DNA from: Peptococcaceae bacterium
GTDB lineage: Bacteria; Bacillota; Desulfitobacteriia; Desulfitobacteriales; Syntrophobotulaceae
Reading direction: 5' to 3'
Length of the DNA: 55,463 bases
Assembly (NCBI GenBank): GCA_009782825.1
Contig: WRII01000010.1
Coordinates: 1-55,463, forward strand
Shown: positions 7,749-16,432 of the stretch, in pieces
Numbering within the stretch: the stretch's first letter is position 1
Layout: every line of letters starts with the position of its first letter
Program-made: the position numbers and the translations under genes
The notes under the pieces: generated by a model
Told to the model about the DNA's origin: nothing
The model's input: only the letters and a program-made list of their open reading frames with translations
The model's database searches: none

Positions 7749-9020
7749 CTACACTCCCTTAAAATCCAGCGTCGCAAACAAATCCTCCAAAGTCTCCGCC
7801 CGCCGGATCATCTGAACACTGCCGTCCGGTTTGAGCAAAAGCTCTTTCGGTCGTAATTTCCCATTATAGTTGAATCCCATGGCTTGTCCATGAGCGCCTG
7901 TGTCATGGATCACCAGCAAATCCCCAACCTCAATGGGGGGCAGCATCCGGTCCGTGGCAAATTTATCATTATTCTCACACAGCCCTCCCGTGACATCATA
8001 ACAGAAATCATGAGGCACCTCTTCTTTGCCCAAAACAGTGATATGATGATACGCCCCATAGAGACCGGGCCGCATAAGGTCGGCCATACTGGCATCCAAG
8101 CCCACGTAGTCCTTATAGATCGCCTTTTTATGCAAAACCCGGCTGACCAGATAGCCGTAAGGTCCTGTGATAACGCGCCCACATTCCGTGGCAAGGGTTG
8201 TCGGGTTCTTCATCCCCAAGGGCAAGAGGATTTTCTCGTAAAGCCGCTGTACAGACTCAGCCCATTTTTCCAGGTTAACCGGCTGCTGCTCCGGATGGTA
8301 TGGAATGCCAACACCGCCCCCTAAATTGATGAACTCTAAGCAAATAGACAATTTGTGAGAGAGTTCCGCCGCCAAATCAAACATCACCTGGGCTGTCTGT
8401 ACCAAATTTTCCATATCCAATTCATTAGACACCACCATGGTATGCATGCCAAAACGCTCGACACCTTTTTTTTGGGCCAGCGCATAGGCTTGAAAAATCT
8501 GATCCCGGGTCAACCCAAACTTAGCCTCTTCCGGCGCGCCAATGATGGTATTGCCTTTCCCTCTAATGCAGGATCCGGGGTTACAGCGAAAACTCAGCAG
8601 TTCCGGCAGCCCCGCCTCCCGGTCGAGGAAGTCGATATGGCTGATATCGTCCAGGTTGATCGTCACTCCCAGTTCCCGGGCTTTGCGGTATTCGTCGGCA
8701 GGAGTATTATTCGATGAAAACACAATTTCCGCACCGGTAAGACCCACCCTGTCCGCCAAAACCAGTTCAGCCATGGAACTGCAGTCCGCTCCTATGCCTT
8801 CTTCCTTGAGTATCTTCATAATATAGGGGTTCGGCGTAGCCTTGACCGCAAAATATTGCTTAAAAGGAATCCAGTCAAAAGCGCGCAAAAATCGCCGCGC
8901 GTTGTCTCGAATAGCCTGTTCATCATAAATATGGAAAGGCGTCTCAAAGGTTTGGGTCAACTTTTCGAGAGTTGACAAATCAAAGGGTAAAGTCTTGCTC
9001 ACATCCATCTCCTCTTTCAT
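7749..9020 (-). CDS. lysA: Diaminopimelate decarboxylase
   Basis: A PLP-dependent fold-III decarboxylase that makes L-lysine from meso-diaminopimelate, the last step of lysine synthesis. Lys60 in YFAVKATPNP is the expected PLP Schiff-base lysine, and GGGVGIPY is the phosphate-binding loop. The C-terminal substrate motif reads GGLCENNDKF where most LysA proteins have a CESGD motif, so a related decarboxylase (for example carboxynorspermidine or another diamine/amino acid substrate) is possible. Start is uncertain: GAGGAG lies just before a GTG at 9002, whereas the ATG at 9020 has no good site. It is 55 bases downstream of the CPBP gene and directly precedes holA. Confidence 0.8.
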   Translation of the reverse strand: MKEEMDVSKTLPFDLSTLEKLTQTFETPFHIYDEQAIRDNARRFLRAFDWIPFKQYFAVKATPNPYIMKILKEEGIGADCSSMAELVLADRVGLTGAEIVFSSNNTPADEYRKARELGVTINLDDISHIDFLDREAGLPELLSFRCNPGSCIRGKGNTIIGAPEEAKFGLTRDQIFQAYALAQKKGVERFGMHTMVVSNELDMENLVQTAQVMFDLAAELSHKLSICLEFINLGGGVGIPYHPEQQPVNLEKWAESVQRLYEKILLPLGMKNPTTLATECGRVITGPYGYLVSRVLHKKAIYKDYVGLDASMADLMRPGLYGAYHHITVLGKEEVPHDFCYDVTGGLCENNDKFATDRMLPPIEVGDLLVIHDTGAHGQAMGFNYNGKLRPKELLLKPDGSVQMIRRAETLEDLFATLDFKGV

Positions 9021-9075
9021 TATAGGGTAGGCTACTCGTATATCGTACCATACTGCTCAATTCTGGGCAATATCC

Positions 9076-9666
9076 TCATTTTTCAACTTTTTTCAAGATC
9101 CTTCTTTTCAAGATCATGATGACACCCATGTTGAGCAAAAAATGGCACAGAATCACGACCCAAAGATTACCACTAACCAAGTAGACAAGCCCCAGACCAC
9201 AGCCCAGCACAAGACTGACAGCCAGCAGCAGGACACGCTTTAAATAGCGTGTATGAATGAGAACAAAGAGCAAAGTCGCAATCCAGAACCCAAAGGTATT
9301 TTGCAGAACACCGCGAAACAAAAATTCTTCGCTGATGGCTCCTATCGCAAAAATTGCTGTGAGTTCAAAGAGATTGAATTTTTGGGCCAGCTGATTGTTA
9401 ATTGGCTCAAACCAATAGTGGCGGGGTACATAACGCAATATCACCCATTCCAACCCCACCATTAAAACAGGAAAGGCGATAATAAGCACCGCATCCGGCG
9501 CCGTCGCCGGCAAAGCACTCAGCAGGTCTTTGATATAGACCCCAATAGAAATTTGACAAAAAAACAGAACGAGACACGCGGCCAAAACGGTCAATACGAC
9601 TGTTATGGCCAAGCTCAAGAGAATTTGTTTCCGCGTCACTTGAACGTCTGGCAAAAAATCGCTCAT
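9076..9666 (-). CDS. CPBP-family intramembrane metalloprotease
   Basis: A 196-residue multi-pass membrane protein of the CAAX protease/bacteriocin-processing (Abi) family. All three motifs are visible: EEFLFR at 113-118, FxxxH ending at His138, and HFLLN at 176-180. The start at 9666 follows AAGGAGG by eight bases; the longer frame from 9705 includes that site as coding sequence. Substrates of these proteases are mostly unknown in Clostridia. It could be first gene of a unit with lysA and holA. Confidence 0.85.
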   Translation of the reverse strand: MSDFLPDVQVTRKQILLSLAITVVLTVLAACLVLFFCQISIGVYIKDLLSALPATAPDAVLIIAFPVLMVGLEWVILRYVPRHYWFEPINNQLAQKFNLFELTAIFAIGAISEEFLFRGVLQNTFGFWIATLLFVLIHTRYLKRVLLLAVSLVLGCGLGLVYLVSGNLWVVILCHFLLNMGVIMILKRRILKKVEK

Positions 9667-9824
9667 GGACAGCTCCTCCTTGGGACCCCCTCTGCTGTTT
9701 GACAATATTCTGTCGATCGTCTTTTATTATACATCATTATCAACATTTACCTGAGTATTTTTATAGAGACAACAGATAATAAAGGCGTTACTATAATTAT
9801 TACCGTAAAAGGAGGGAAACAACA

Positions 9825-10022
9825 ATGGCTAATACACGTCAAAGCGCGTCTCCTGGCAGCACAGGCGCGTTGGATCAATTGAAGTATGAAGTGGCTAATG
9901 AACTGCATGCCAAACTCGGTCCCGAAATCACATCTCGTGAAAACGGATCTGTTGGCGGCGAAATGACAAAGCGTTTAGTCCGCTTTGCTGAAGATAGCCT
10001 GAAAAACGGACAGAAAATCTAA
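9825..10022 (+). CDS. Alpha/beta-type small acid-soluble spore protein
   Basis: A 65-residue DNA-binding protein that coats and protects spore DNA. It has the conserved core LDQLKYEVANELHAKLG and the C-terminal RENGSVGGEMTKRLV. The KYEVANE segment corresponds to the cleavage site of the germination protease GPR. A strong AAAGGAGGG lies before the ATG. Expression would be expected from a forespore sigma-G promoter, though I could not identify a convincing one. It is a single-gene unit with its own terminator. Confidence 0.95.
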   Translation: MANTRQSASPGSTGALDQLKYEVANELHAKLGPEITSRENGSVGGEMTKRLVRFAEDSLKNGQKI

Positions 10023-10049
10023 CGAAACGATTAATATAGTTTATCGACT

Positions 10050-10081
10050 AAAGAGAGTGCCTGGCATCAGGCACTCTCTTT
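10050..10081 (+). terminator. Terminator hairpin after the SASP gene
   Basis: A perfect 14-bp stem (10050-10063 with 10068-10081) with a 4-base loop, 27 bases after the SASP stop. The arms begin and end in A and T runs, so it may work in both directions, although the T tract after the stem is short. Confidence 0.75.
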
Positions 10082-10173
10082 GTGTCTGATAACATACCCT
10101 CCTTCCTTGTAAAATGTGCTGTCGTCACCTAAAGTACAACCTGTCAGCGTCATTCCGTCATTCCTTTCTCACC

Positions 10174-10836
10174 CTAAAAGTCGGATAAACCTGTATTTAA
10201 AACGAAGCTCCTGAATAAGTTTTGGACATTATCCCATTGACAACAGACTGTGATATCCCTTAAAATTTCAGTAACAGGAGTAACCAGTGGTGAAAGAATC
10301 ACCCCATCGCCTACTGATAGGTCGCCTGAACACGCCCGCACCCAGTCGGGAACGTCCGCCTTCTTGATGGTGTTGTTTTCGATCACCCACAGGCCGTAGT
10401 CATTGGTTGCCCATACCTTGTCCTCGTACCACACCAGGTCTTGCAAACGCAGGGTTGAGGGGTCTTTATCCGGCTCCTCGTTTTCAAGCCTTTCCCAGCG
10501 GTCGTCGCGGCCACGGAAGATTTTTCCTCTCCCTCCTGAAAGGTACACCTCGCCGTCGCCGCCGCAGCAGACGGCTGTGAAGTCGATGTTTGTGGGGATC
10601 GGAATCTGGTGCGCTTTCTTGCCGTCGAAGTGCCATACGTCGCCCTTCAGACCGGCAAGATAGATGTCTTGCTCATTGAAGCCGTCGAAGTCGGCGAAAC
10701 CACAGTCGCTCGTAGTTCTTGGAAAGTGTTCGCTGAAACTTTGCCACTCGCCCTTGCCTAAGCGTTTGCCCAAGAGTTCTGGTATTCTTTTGGCGTAATG
10801 TGCATTTCTCTCCTCCTTATCCTTATGGAAAATCAT
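10174..10836 (-). pseudogene. Damaged beta-propeller-like protein
   Basis: A 220-codon frame whose residues 30-175 show repeated propeller-type blades (DIYLAGLKGDVWHFDGKK, GEVYLSGGRGKIFRGRDD, KVWATNDYGLWVIENN). Such proteins are usually solitary accessory genes of unknown role. The last 40 residues (from about SPLVTPVTEI) lack blade features and look like an out-of-frame end. At the 5' end the good ribosome binding site (AAGGAGGAG) fits an ATG in another frame that stops after 15 codons. Both ends therefore suggest frameshifts. A genuine short gene cannot be excluded. Confidence 0.5.
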
Positions 10837-10913
10837 TTAGTGCCGTGCTCACTGTTCTGTTGCAACAGCAATCGTGGCAAACTCGTGAATCCGGCAGCGC
10901 ATCGGAGTGCGTT

Positions 10914-12584
10914 CTAATGACCCTTGTAGCTGTCACGTAACCCCACAAGACGGTTGAAAACAAGACCAGGTTCTTTCTCTTTACTATCCAAGCAAAAATA
11001 CCCTTGGCGCAAAAACTGGAAACGGTCTGTCACCTTGGCTTCACGCAAGCTTTCCTCCACCCAGCCATACAAACGGGTTAGAGAGTGAGGATTGATTCCT
11101 GCGTATGTGCTCTGACCTTCTAATGTCTGATCGGGGTCAGCCAGGTACAAAGGCTCAAACAGACGAAATTCCGCGGGAAGCGCGTAATCGCCAGCCACCC
11201 AATGCAAAGTCCCTTTAACTTTGCGGCCACTTGTGGCGCCGCCGCTTTTGCTGTCAGGATCATAGGTACAGTGGACTTCAGTAACACCACCCTGCTCATC
11301 TTTAACCACATGGTCACAACGAATAATATAGGCGTGTTTAAGCCGGACTTCCCCACCTGGCTTGAGGCGGAAGAATTTTTTGGGCGGATCTTCCATGAAG
11401 TCGCTTTGCTCGATATACAGTTCACGGCCAAAGACAATCTCCCGGGTTCCCGCCAATGGATCTTCAGGGTTATTCTCCGCTGCCAGGGTTTCATGGTTTC
11501 CTTCCGGATAATTAGTAATCACAAGCTTGAGAGGCTCCAAGACCGCCATAACACGTTTGGCGGACATATTCAGCTCTTCCCGGGCACAATGTTCCAGAAA
11601 TCCCATTTCCACCACACTGTTGGCCCGGGCCACGCCAATGCGTTCACAAAAGGCGCGGATGGCCGCCGCCGAATAGCCCCGGCGGCGCAGCCCAGACAAA
11701 GTAGGCATACGCGGATCGTCCCAGCCGTCAACCAAGTTATTTTCCACCAAATCACGCAGTTTACGCTTGCTCATAACAGTTTGAGTCATATCCAGCCGGG
11801 CAAATTCATACTGGCGCGGGCGTTTCCCCAAAGGAAACACCTTCTCCACAAGCCAATCATAAAGAGGACGGTGATCTTCAAATTCCAGCGTACAGAGAGA
11901 ATGGGTCACGCCCTCCAAGGCATCGGATAAGGGATGAGCAAAATCATACATAGGGTACACTTTCCAATTTTCCCCTGTCCGGTGGTGGGATACATGCAGC
12001 ACACGGTACAATACCGGATCCCGCATATTCAGATTCGGAGAGGCCATATCGATCCTGGCCCGCAGTACCTTGGTTCCGGCGGCAAACTCACCCGTCCTCA
12101 TCCGCGCAAATAGATCGAGATTTTCGTCAATGGAACGGTTCCGGAAAGGGCTGTCCTGACCCGGAGTACTGAGAGTTCCCCGGGTTTGGCGGATCTCCTC
12201 CGGGGACAGGTCGCAGACAAAAGCGTCCCCCATTTCGATAAGGCGCACGGCCAAGGCATAAAGCTGCTCAAAATAATCTGAGGCAAAATATTCCCGCTCA
12301 TCCCAGTCAAAACCCAGCCAACGCACATCTTCCTTGATGGATTCCACATATTCCTGATCCTCTTTGGCTGGATTCGTATCATCAAAACGCAGGTTGCACA
12401 CTCCGCCAAATTCTTGAGCCAGCCCAAAATTCAAACAGATGGACTTGGCATGTCCAATATGAAGATATCCGTTGGGTTCGGGAGGAAAACGGGTTTGCAG
12501 ACGCCCTTCATGGCAGCCCTCTTGCAGATCGTTTGAGATCTGGGTACGCAAAAAATTAGAAACAGGTTCAGTTGGATTTAAAAT
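10914..12584 (-). CDS. glnS: Glutaminyl-tRNA synthetase
   Basis: Class I synthetase that charges tRNA-Gln directly. The HIGH motif is HIGHAKS, preceded by the family signature [11 protein letters not shown], and the KMSKS-equivalent is VMSKR about 225 residues later. The C-terminal anticodon-binding beta barrels are present ([18 protein letters not shown]). The frame listed from TTG 12551 lacks a ribosome binding site. An AAGGAGG lies eight bases before an in-frame ATT at 12584, and the ten extra residues ([13 protein letters not shown]) align with the start of E. coli GlnRS. I therefore take AUU as the start. Most Firmicutes lack GlnRS and use GatCAB, so the gene may have been acquired. Confidence 0.9.
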   Translation of the reverse strand: MLNPTEPVSNFLRTQISNDLQEGCHEGRLQTRFPPEPNGYLHIGHAKSICLNFGLAQEFGGVCNLRFDDTNPAKEDQEYVESIKEDVRWLGFDWDEREYFASDYFEQLYALAVRLIEMGDAFVCDLSPEEIRQTRGTLSTPGQDSPFRNRSIDENLDLFARMRTGEFAAGTKVLRARIDMASPNLNMRDPVLYRVLHVSHHRTGENWKVYPMYDFAHPLSDALEGVTHSLCTLEFEDHRPLYDWLVEKVFPLGKRPRQYEFARLDMTQTVMSKRKLRDLVENNLVDGWDDPRMPTLSGLRRRGYSAAAIRAFCERIGVARANSVVEMGFLEHCAREELNMSAKRVMAVLEPLKLVITNYPEGNHETLAAENNPEDPLAGTREIVFGRELYIEQSDFMEDPPKKFFRLKPGGEVRLKHAYIIRCDHVVKDEQGGVTEVHCTYDPDSKSGGATSGRKVKGTLHWVAGDYALPAEFRLFEPLYLADPDQTLEGQSTYAGINPHSLTRLYGWVEESLREAKVTDRFQFLRQGYFCLDSKEKEPGLVFNRLVGLRDSYKGH

Positions 12585-12622
12585 CGGTATGCCCTCCTTT
12601 GTGCAGGTTCCTCTTCATTTTC

Positions 12623-13009
12623 CTATTTAAGAGCAATCGCTTCAAATTCCACCAAAGCGTCCAAAGGCAATCCCGCCACCTGGACACAGGAACGCGCGGG
12701 AAACGGCTGCTGGAAATAGGTGGCGTACACCTCGTTCATTGCCTTAAAATCAGCCATGTCTTTTAAGTATACTGTGATTTTTACAACCTTATCCAGCCCC
12801 GAACCGGCCTCCTCCAGGACCGCCTTAATATTGTTCAACCCCTGCCTGGCAGCCTGGACAATATCTGTTGCCACATGACCGTTAGCAGGATCAATGGGAA
12901 TCTGTCCCGATGTGAAAATTAAATCTCCCGTATCTATCCCTTGGGAATAAGGACCTATGGCGGCGGGAGCCTGAGAGGTTATAACAGAAGTTTTGTAAGT
13001 TTGTGGCAT
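12623..13009 (-). CDS. ridA: RidA-family enamine/imine deaminase
   Basis: A 128-residue trimeric YjgF/YER057c/UK114 protein that hydrolyses reactive 2-aminoacrylate and related imines to keto acids and ammonia. The signature around Arg106 (PARSCVQVAGLP) and Glu121 (VEFEAIA) holds the residues known to bind the substrate carboxylate and water. IGPYSQG near residue 20 is also conserved. It is 38 bases upstream of the proposed glnS start on the same strand, so the two may be co-transcribed. A strong AAGGAGG lies before its ATG. Confidence 0.93.
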   Translation of the reverse strand: MPQTYKTSVITSQAPAAIGPYSQGIDTGDLIFTSGQIPIDPANGHVATDIVQAARQGLNNIKAVLEEAGSGLDKVVKITVYLKDMADFKAMNEVYATYFQQPFPARSCVQVAGLPLDALVEFEAIALK

Positions 13010-13210
13010 AAGGGATATCCTCCTTTTTTCCTACACTCATTATAGAGGGTTTTGGGGAATGTATCAATTATGTGAGCACACTCCATTCTACGGGATTGTG
13101 CGTTTTGCATGAAATTACCAGTAAAAAAAGATGATTTTCTCACACAATTCTCAGTTTCATATTGTATGATATATATATCCTCCTCTTTTCCAGAGATGAA
13201 AAGAGCCCTC

Positions 13211-13239
13211 GCCGTTCCTTAGGGAACGGCATTTTTTTT
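13211..13239 (+). terminator. Plus-strand terminator with no gene upstream
   Basis: An 8-bp stem (GCCGTTCC 13211-13218, GGAACGGC 13223-13230) is followed by eight T at 13232-13239. It reads only on the plus strand, yet ridA and gpsA on either side both lie on the minus strand. A possible -10 hexamer TATGAT is at 13165-13170. The gap 13010-13263 otherwise holds no gene. A small RNA of roughly 60 to 70 bases is one explanation. Confidence 0.6.
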
Positions 13240-13263
13240 GCATAGAAAACGATTTGGATCCCT

Positions 13264-14289
13264 TCATTCCAACATCCCTAAGTCCTCATACTCCTGCTTC
13301 TTGCTGCGCGCCATCAGCTCCTGGACAACACTGTCAATCGGTTCGTTCTCATAAAGAACTTGATACGCTTTTTCTGTAATTGGCATTGAAATATTCAGCC
13401 GGCGGCTCAGGCCATAAGCCGCTCGGGTAGCCCGGACACCCTCCACAACCATGCCGATTTCGGCCTGCACCTGTTCCAAGGATTTCCCGCCGGCCAATGC
13501 CCTTCCCGCGCGCAGATTACGGCTGTGGGAGCTTGTGCAAGTCACCACTAAGTCGCCCAACCCCGTCAACCCGGAAAACGTAACCTCCCGTGCCCCCACA
13601 GCCACGCCCAGCCGCGTGATTTCTGTCAAACCACGGGTAATGAGAGCAGCCTTGGTGTTATCCCGGGATCCTTGACTTTGGCTGCCTTCCAGAACCCCCG
13701 AACACAAGGCGATCACATTTTTGAGCGCCCCCCCCAACTCAACGCCAATAACGTCTGAATTGACATAAACACGGAAAAAGGACGTCATAATGAGCTGCTG
13801 AACCGCCAGAGCCGCCCTCTCATCTGTAGACGCCGCCACCACAGCCGTGGCCTCTTCCCGGCCAACCTCCTCAGCGTGGCTGGGCCCCGAGAGAACCACC
13901 ACAGGACACTCAGGCAGCACCTGTTTTATCACCTCCGAAAGACGCAGATGGCTGTCTTCCTCAAGACCTTTCGCCAAATTCACCACCAAAGTCCCCTTGG
14001 ATACAAAAGGCTGGAGACACTGAGCCGCTTCTCGTACCACATGGGAAGGAACCCCCAGAAAAATAGCGTCATACCCCCCCGACCGGGACAATTCATCCAC
14101 GGCATGAACCGTCTCCGGCAGGATCACTCCCGGCAGATAGCGGGCATTTTCTCTCCTCTGCCGTAAGCCCTCAAGAATATCAATGTCAGCGCTGCGTCCC
14201 GATAAATCCACCTCATTGCCCGCATGGGCCAAAGTATACGCGATGGCAGTTCCCCAGCTGCCACACCCCCACACAGCCACTCTTTTCAT
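13264..14289 (-). CDS. gpsA: Glycerol-3-phosphate dehydrogenase [NAD(P)+]
   Basis: A 341-residue cytoplasmic enzyme that reduces dihydroxyacetone phosphate to sn-glycerol 3-phosphate for phospholipid synthesis. The nucleotide-binding motif is WGCGSWGTAIA at the N-terminus. NLAKGLE, LSGPSHAEEV and the catalytic-lysine region GGALKNVIALCSG follow in the usual order, as does GLTGLGDLVVTC. It follows plsY in the classical der-plsY-gpsA order: GpsA makes the acceptor that PlsY acylates. The 41-base gap to plsY suggests one transcript. Confidence 0.96.
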   Translation of the reverse strand: MKRVAVWGCGSWGTAIAYTLAHAGNEVDLSGRSADIDILEGLRQRRENARYLPGVILPETVHAVDELSRSGGYDAIFLGVPSHVVREAAQCLQPFVSKGTLVVNLAKGLEEDSHLRLSEVIKQVLPECPVVVLSGPSHAEEVGREEATAVVAASTDERAALAVQQLIMTSFFRVYVNSDVIGVELGGALKNVIALCSGVLEGSQSQGSRDNTKAALITRGLTEITRLGVAVGAREVTFSGLTGLGDLVVTCTSSHSRNLRAGRALAGGKSLEQVQAEIGMVVEGVRATRAAYGLSRRLNISMPITEKAYQVLYENEPIDSVVQELMARSKKQEYEDLGMLE

Positions 14290-14330
14290 GTCAAGCTCCT
14301 TTCTCCCCGTCTCCTATAGCATACTATGTT

Positions 14331-14957
14331 TCATATATGTTTATTTTTTTTATTCACTTCTTTTTTACCCCATTCGATCCGAGTCTCCGTTCCGGCAAAA
14401 AGACGTTTCATATTCTCCTTGTGTCGAAGCAGAACAAACCCCACAGCTACCCCAATAAAAATCTTATAGGCCAGAGGCGTTGGGAAAACAAAAGTCATCC
14501 CCAAAGCCGAAAGGCCCGCGAAGATTGAAGCCAGAGACACATAGCGTGTTAACACAACCGTGGCCACGAAGGCGATGAGTCCGATTCCCATGGGTATCGG
14601 GATCACAAAAAGGGCGGTCCCCAAAGCACAGGCTACCCCCTTCCCCACAGGTCTAAATTTGAACCAAGGGTTCCAGTCATGCGTTACAAAGGCAATAATG
14701 CCGCCCACCACGGCGCCCCAGTCTCCAAGAACTGTGAATACAAGCCATGCCGCTGCGAAGCCCTTGACAACATCAATCCCCAGCACCAAAAACCCCCATC
14801 TTCTTCCCAGAACACGCATGGTATTGGTGGCTCCCATATTCCCGCTGCCATATTGGCGAATATCTATCCCTTGACATTTCCCGATCAGATAGGCACTGGG
14901 AATACTGCCCAAAAGGGCCGCGAGAAGAAGCATAAGGATAATCAAAAAATAATTCAT
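14331..14957 (-). CDS. plsY: Acyl-phosphate:glycerol-3-phosphate acyltransferase
   Basis: A 208-residue integral membrane enzyme that transfers the acyl group from acyl-phosphate to glycerol 3-phosphate, giving lysophosphatidate. The three PlsY motifs are present: GSIPSAYLIGK, GSGNMGATNTMRVLG and the later GKGVACALG region. About five membrane segments are visible. The ATG at 14957 follows GAGG by eight bases and is preferred to the ATG at 14966. It lies 23 bases after der. Confidence 0.95.
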   Translation of the reverse strand: MNYFLIILMLLLAALLGSIPSAYLIGKCQGIDIRQYGSGNMGATNTMRVLGRRWGFLVLGIDVVKGFAAAWLVFTVLGDWGAVVGGIIAFVTHDWNPWFKFRPVGKGVACALGTALFVIPIPMGIGLIAFVATVVLTRYVSLASIFAGLSALGMTFVFPTPLAYKIFIGVAVGFVLLRHKENMKRLFAGTETRIEWGKKEVNKKNKHI

Positions 14958-14980
14958 TGTGATCACCTCAATATACTCAA

Positions 14981-16309
14981 TTAATGATCCCTTTCCCGTT
15001 TCCGGACAAACAAACGAATCGGGGTTCCCTCAAAACCGAATGCCTGACGCAATTGATTGATCAAATAGCGTTTATAGGAAAAATGAAGCAATTCGGGATC
15101 ATTGACAAAAAAAACAAACGTCGGGGGTTTCACCCCCTGCTGCGTTGCAAAAAGGATATTCAGAAAATGTCCGTTGTCTCCAGGCGGAGGATTCAAATGA
15201 AGCCATTCCCGCAATTGCTCATTGAGCAGAGCTGTGGTCACGCGGCGGCAATGCTGCTCCGCCACGAAATCCACCAAATCCATAATCTTGTTGACCCGCT
15301 GGCCGGAAGAGGCGGAAATGAATTGTGTCGGCGCATACGCCAAGAAGCTCATTTCCGACCTGATATCTTTTTCGAAGTGGTCAAGCGTTCTATGATCCTT
15401 GGAGATCAGATCCCATTTGTTCACCACGAGAATGATGCCCTTGCCCTTATCATGCGCATACCCAGCAATACGTTTATCCTGATCCGTCACCCCTTCCGTC
15501 GCATCCAACAGCATCAGGGCCACATCGCTGCGGTCAATGGCCCTGAGGGAGCGGATGACACTGAAATTTTCGGCCAGATCCACAATTTTCTTCTTGCGCC
15601 GAATACCAGCCGTGTCAATCAGCACATAATTCTTGCTGTCATACACAAAAGACGTATCAATGGCATCCCGGGTCGTGCCGGGAATATCGCTGACAAGCAC
15701 CCGTTTTTCTCCCAGCAGACGGTTGACAAGAGAGGATTTACCTACATTAGGACGACCGATGACAGCAATTTTCACCGTTTCGGGACTGTAGTCTTCTTCG
15801 GCCTGATCGGACAAATGAGCTGTCACCTCATCCAGAAAATCTCCGATATTCAGCCCGTGAGCCGCTGAAACCGGTATAGGATCTCCCAACCCCAAAGTGT
15901 TATATTCGTAACTTTGAGCTTCGAACCCTGGGAAGTTTTCCACTTTATTAACCGAGAGCACGACAGTTTTTTTCGCGTGGCGCAAGGATTTGGCAATAGC
16001 CTCATCGTCGGAGGTCAGTCCAGCCCTTCCATCGACAACAAAAACCACAACGTCAGCTTCTTCGATCGCAACATCGACCTGCTGCTTCATCATAACCGAC
16101 AGAGGGGTGGAATGATCCTTGAATTCGATGCCCCCTGTGTCGATCAAAGTGAAGGCCTTTCTTCCCCACTGCGCGTCAAAATACAGGCGATCCCGCGTGA
16201 TCCCTGGGGTGTCTTCTACGATGGCAATGCGGCCGCCGGCAATTCTGTTGAAGAGTGTGGACTTGCCAACATTGGGTCTGCCGACAATGGCGACAAGGGG
16301 TTTGGCCAT
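14981..16309 (-). CDS. der: Ribosome-associated GTPase Der (EngA)
   Basis: A 442-residue essential GTPase for 50S subunit assembly, with two tandem G domains and a C-terminal KH-like domain. Each G domain has its P-loop (GRPNVGKST near residue 10 and GRPNVGKSS near 185), a DTxG motif (DTGG, DTAG) and a base-specificity motif (NKVE in the first, NKWD in the second). NKVE in place of NKxD in the first domain is a known variant. It heads the der-plsY-gpsA run. Confidence 0.97.
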   Translation of the reverse strand: MAKPLVAIVGRPNVGKSTLFNRIAGGRIAIVEDTPGITRDRLYFDAQWGRKAFTLIDTGGIEFKDHSTPLSVMMKQQVDVAIEEADVVVFVVDGRAGLTSDDEAIAKSLRHAKKTVVLSVNKVENFPGFEAQSYEYNTLGLGDPIPVSAAHGLNIGDFLDEVTAHLSDQAEEDYSPETVKIAVIGRPNVGKSSLVNRLLGEKRVLVSDIPGTTRDAIDTSFVYDSKNYVLIDTAGIRRKKKIVDLAENFSVIRSLRAIDRSDVALMLLDATEGVTDQDKRIAGYAHDKGKGIILVVNKWDLISKDHRTLDHFEKDIRSEMSFLAYAPTQFISASSGQRVNKIMDLVDFVAEQHCRRVTTALLNEQLREWLHLNPPPGDNGHFLNILFATQQGVKPPTFVFFVNDPELLHFSYKRYLINQLRQAFGFEGTPIRLFVRKRERDH

Positions 16310-16357
16310 AGTTTCCTCCTTTCAGCAAGATAGATCTAACGCGGGCTTTGCCCGCAA

Positions 16358-16388
16358 GTGGTCAGTGATCAGTGGTTAGTGGTCAGTA
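16358..16388. repeat. Imperfect short repeats of agtggtcagt type
   Basis: Upstream of der, three overlapping variants of a 10- to 11-base unit (gtggtcagtg, atcagtggtt, agtggtcagt) lie between der and the ATPase gene. No function is evident. Confidence 0.5.
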
Positions 16389-16432
16389 TTGGATTTTCTT
16401 GTTTTTTATTGACGCTTCGCGTCCATAAGTTA

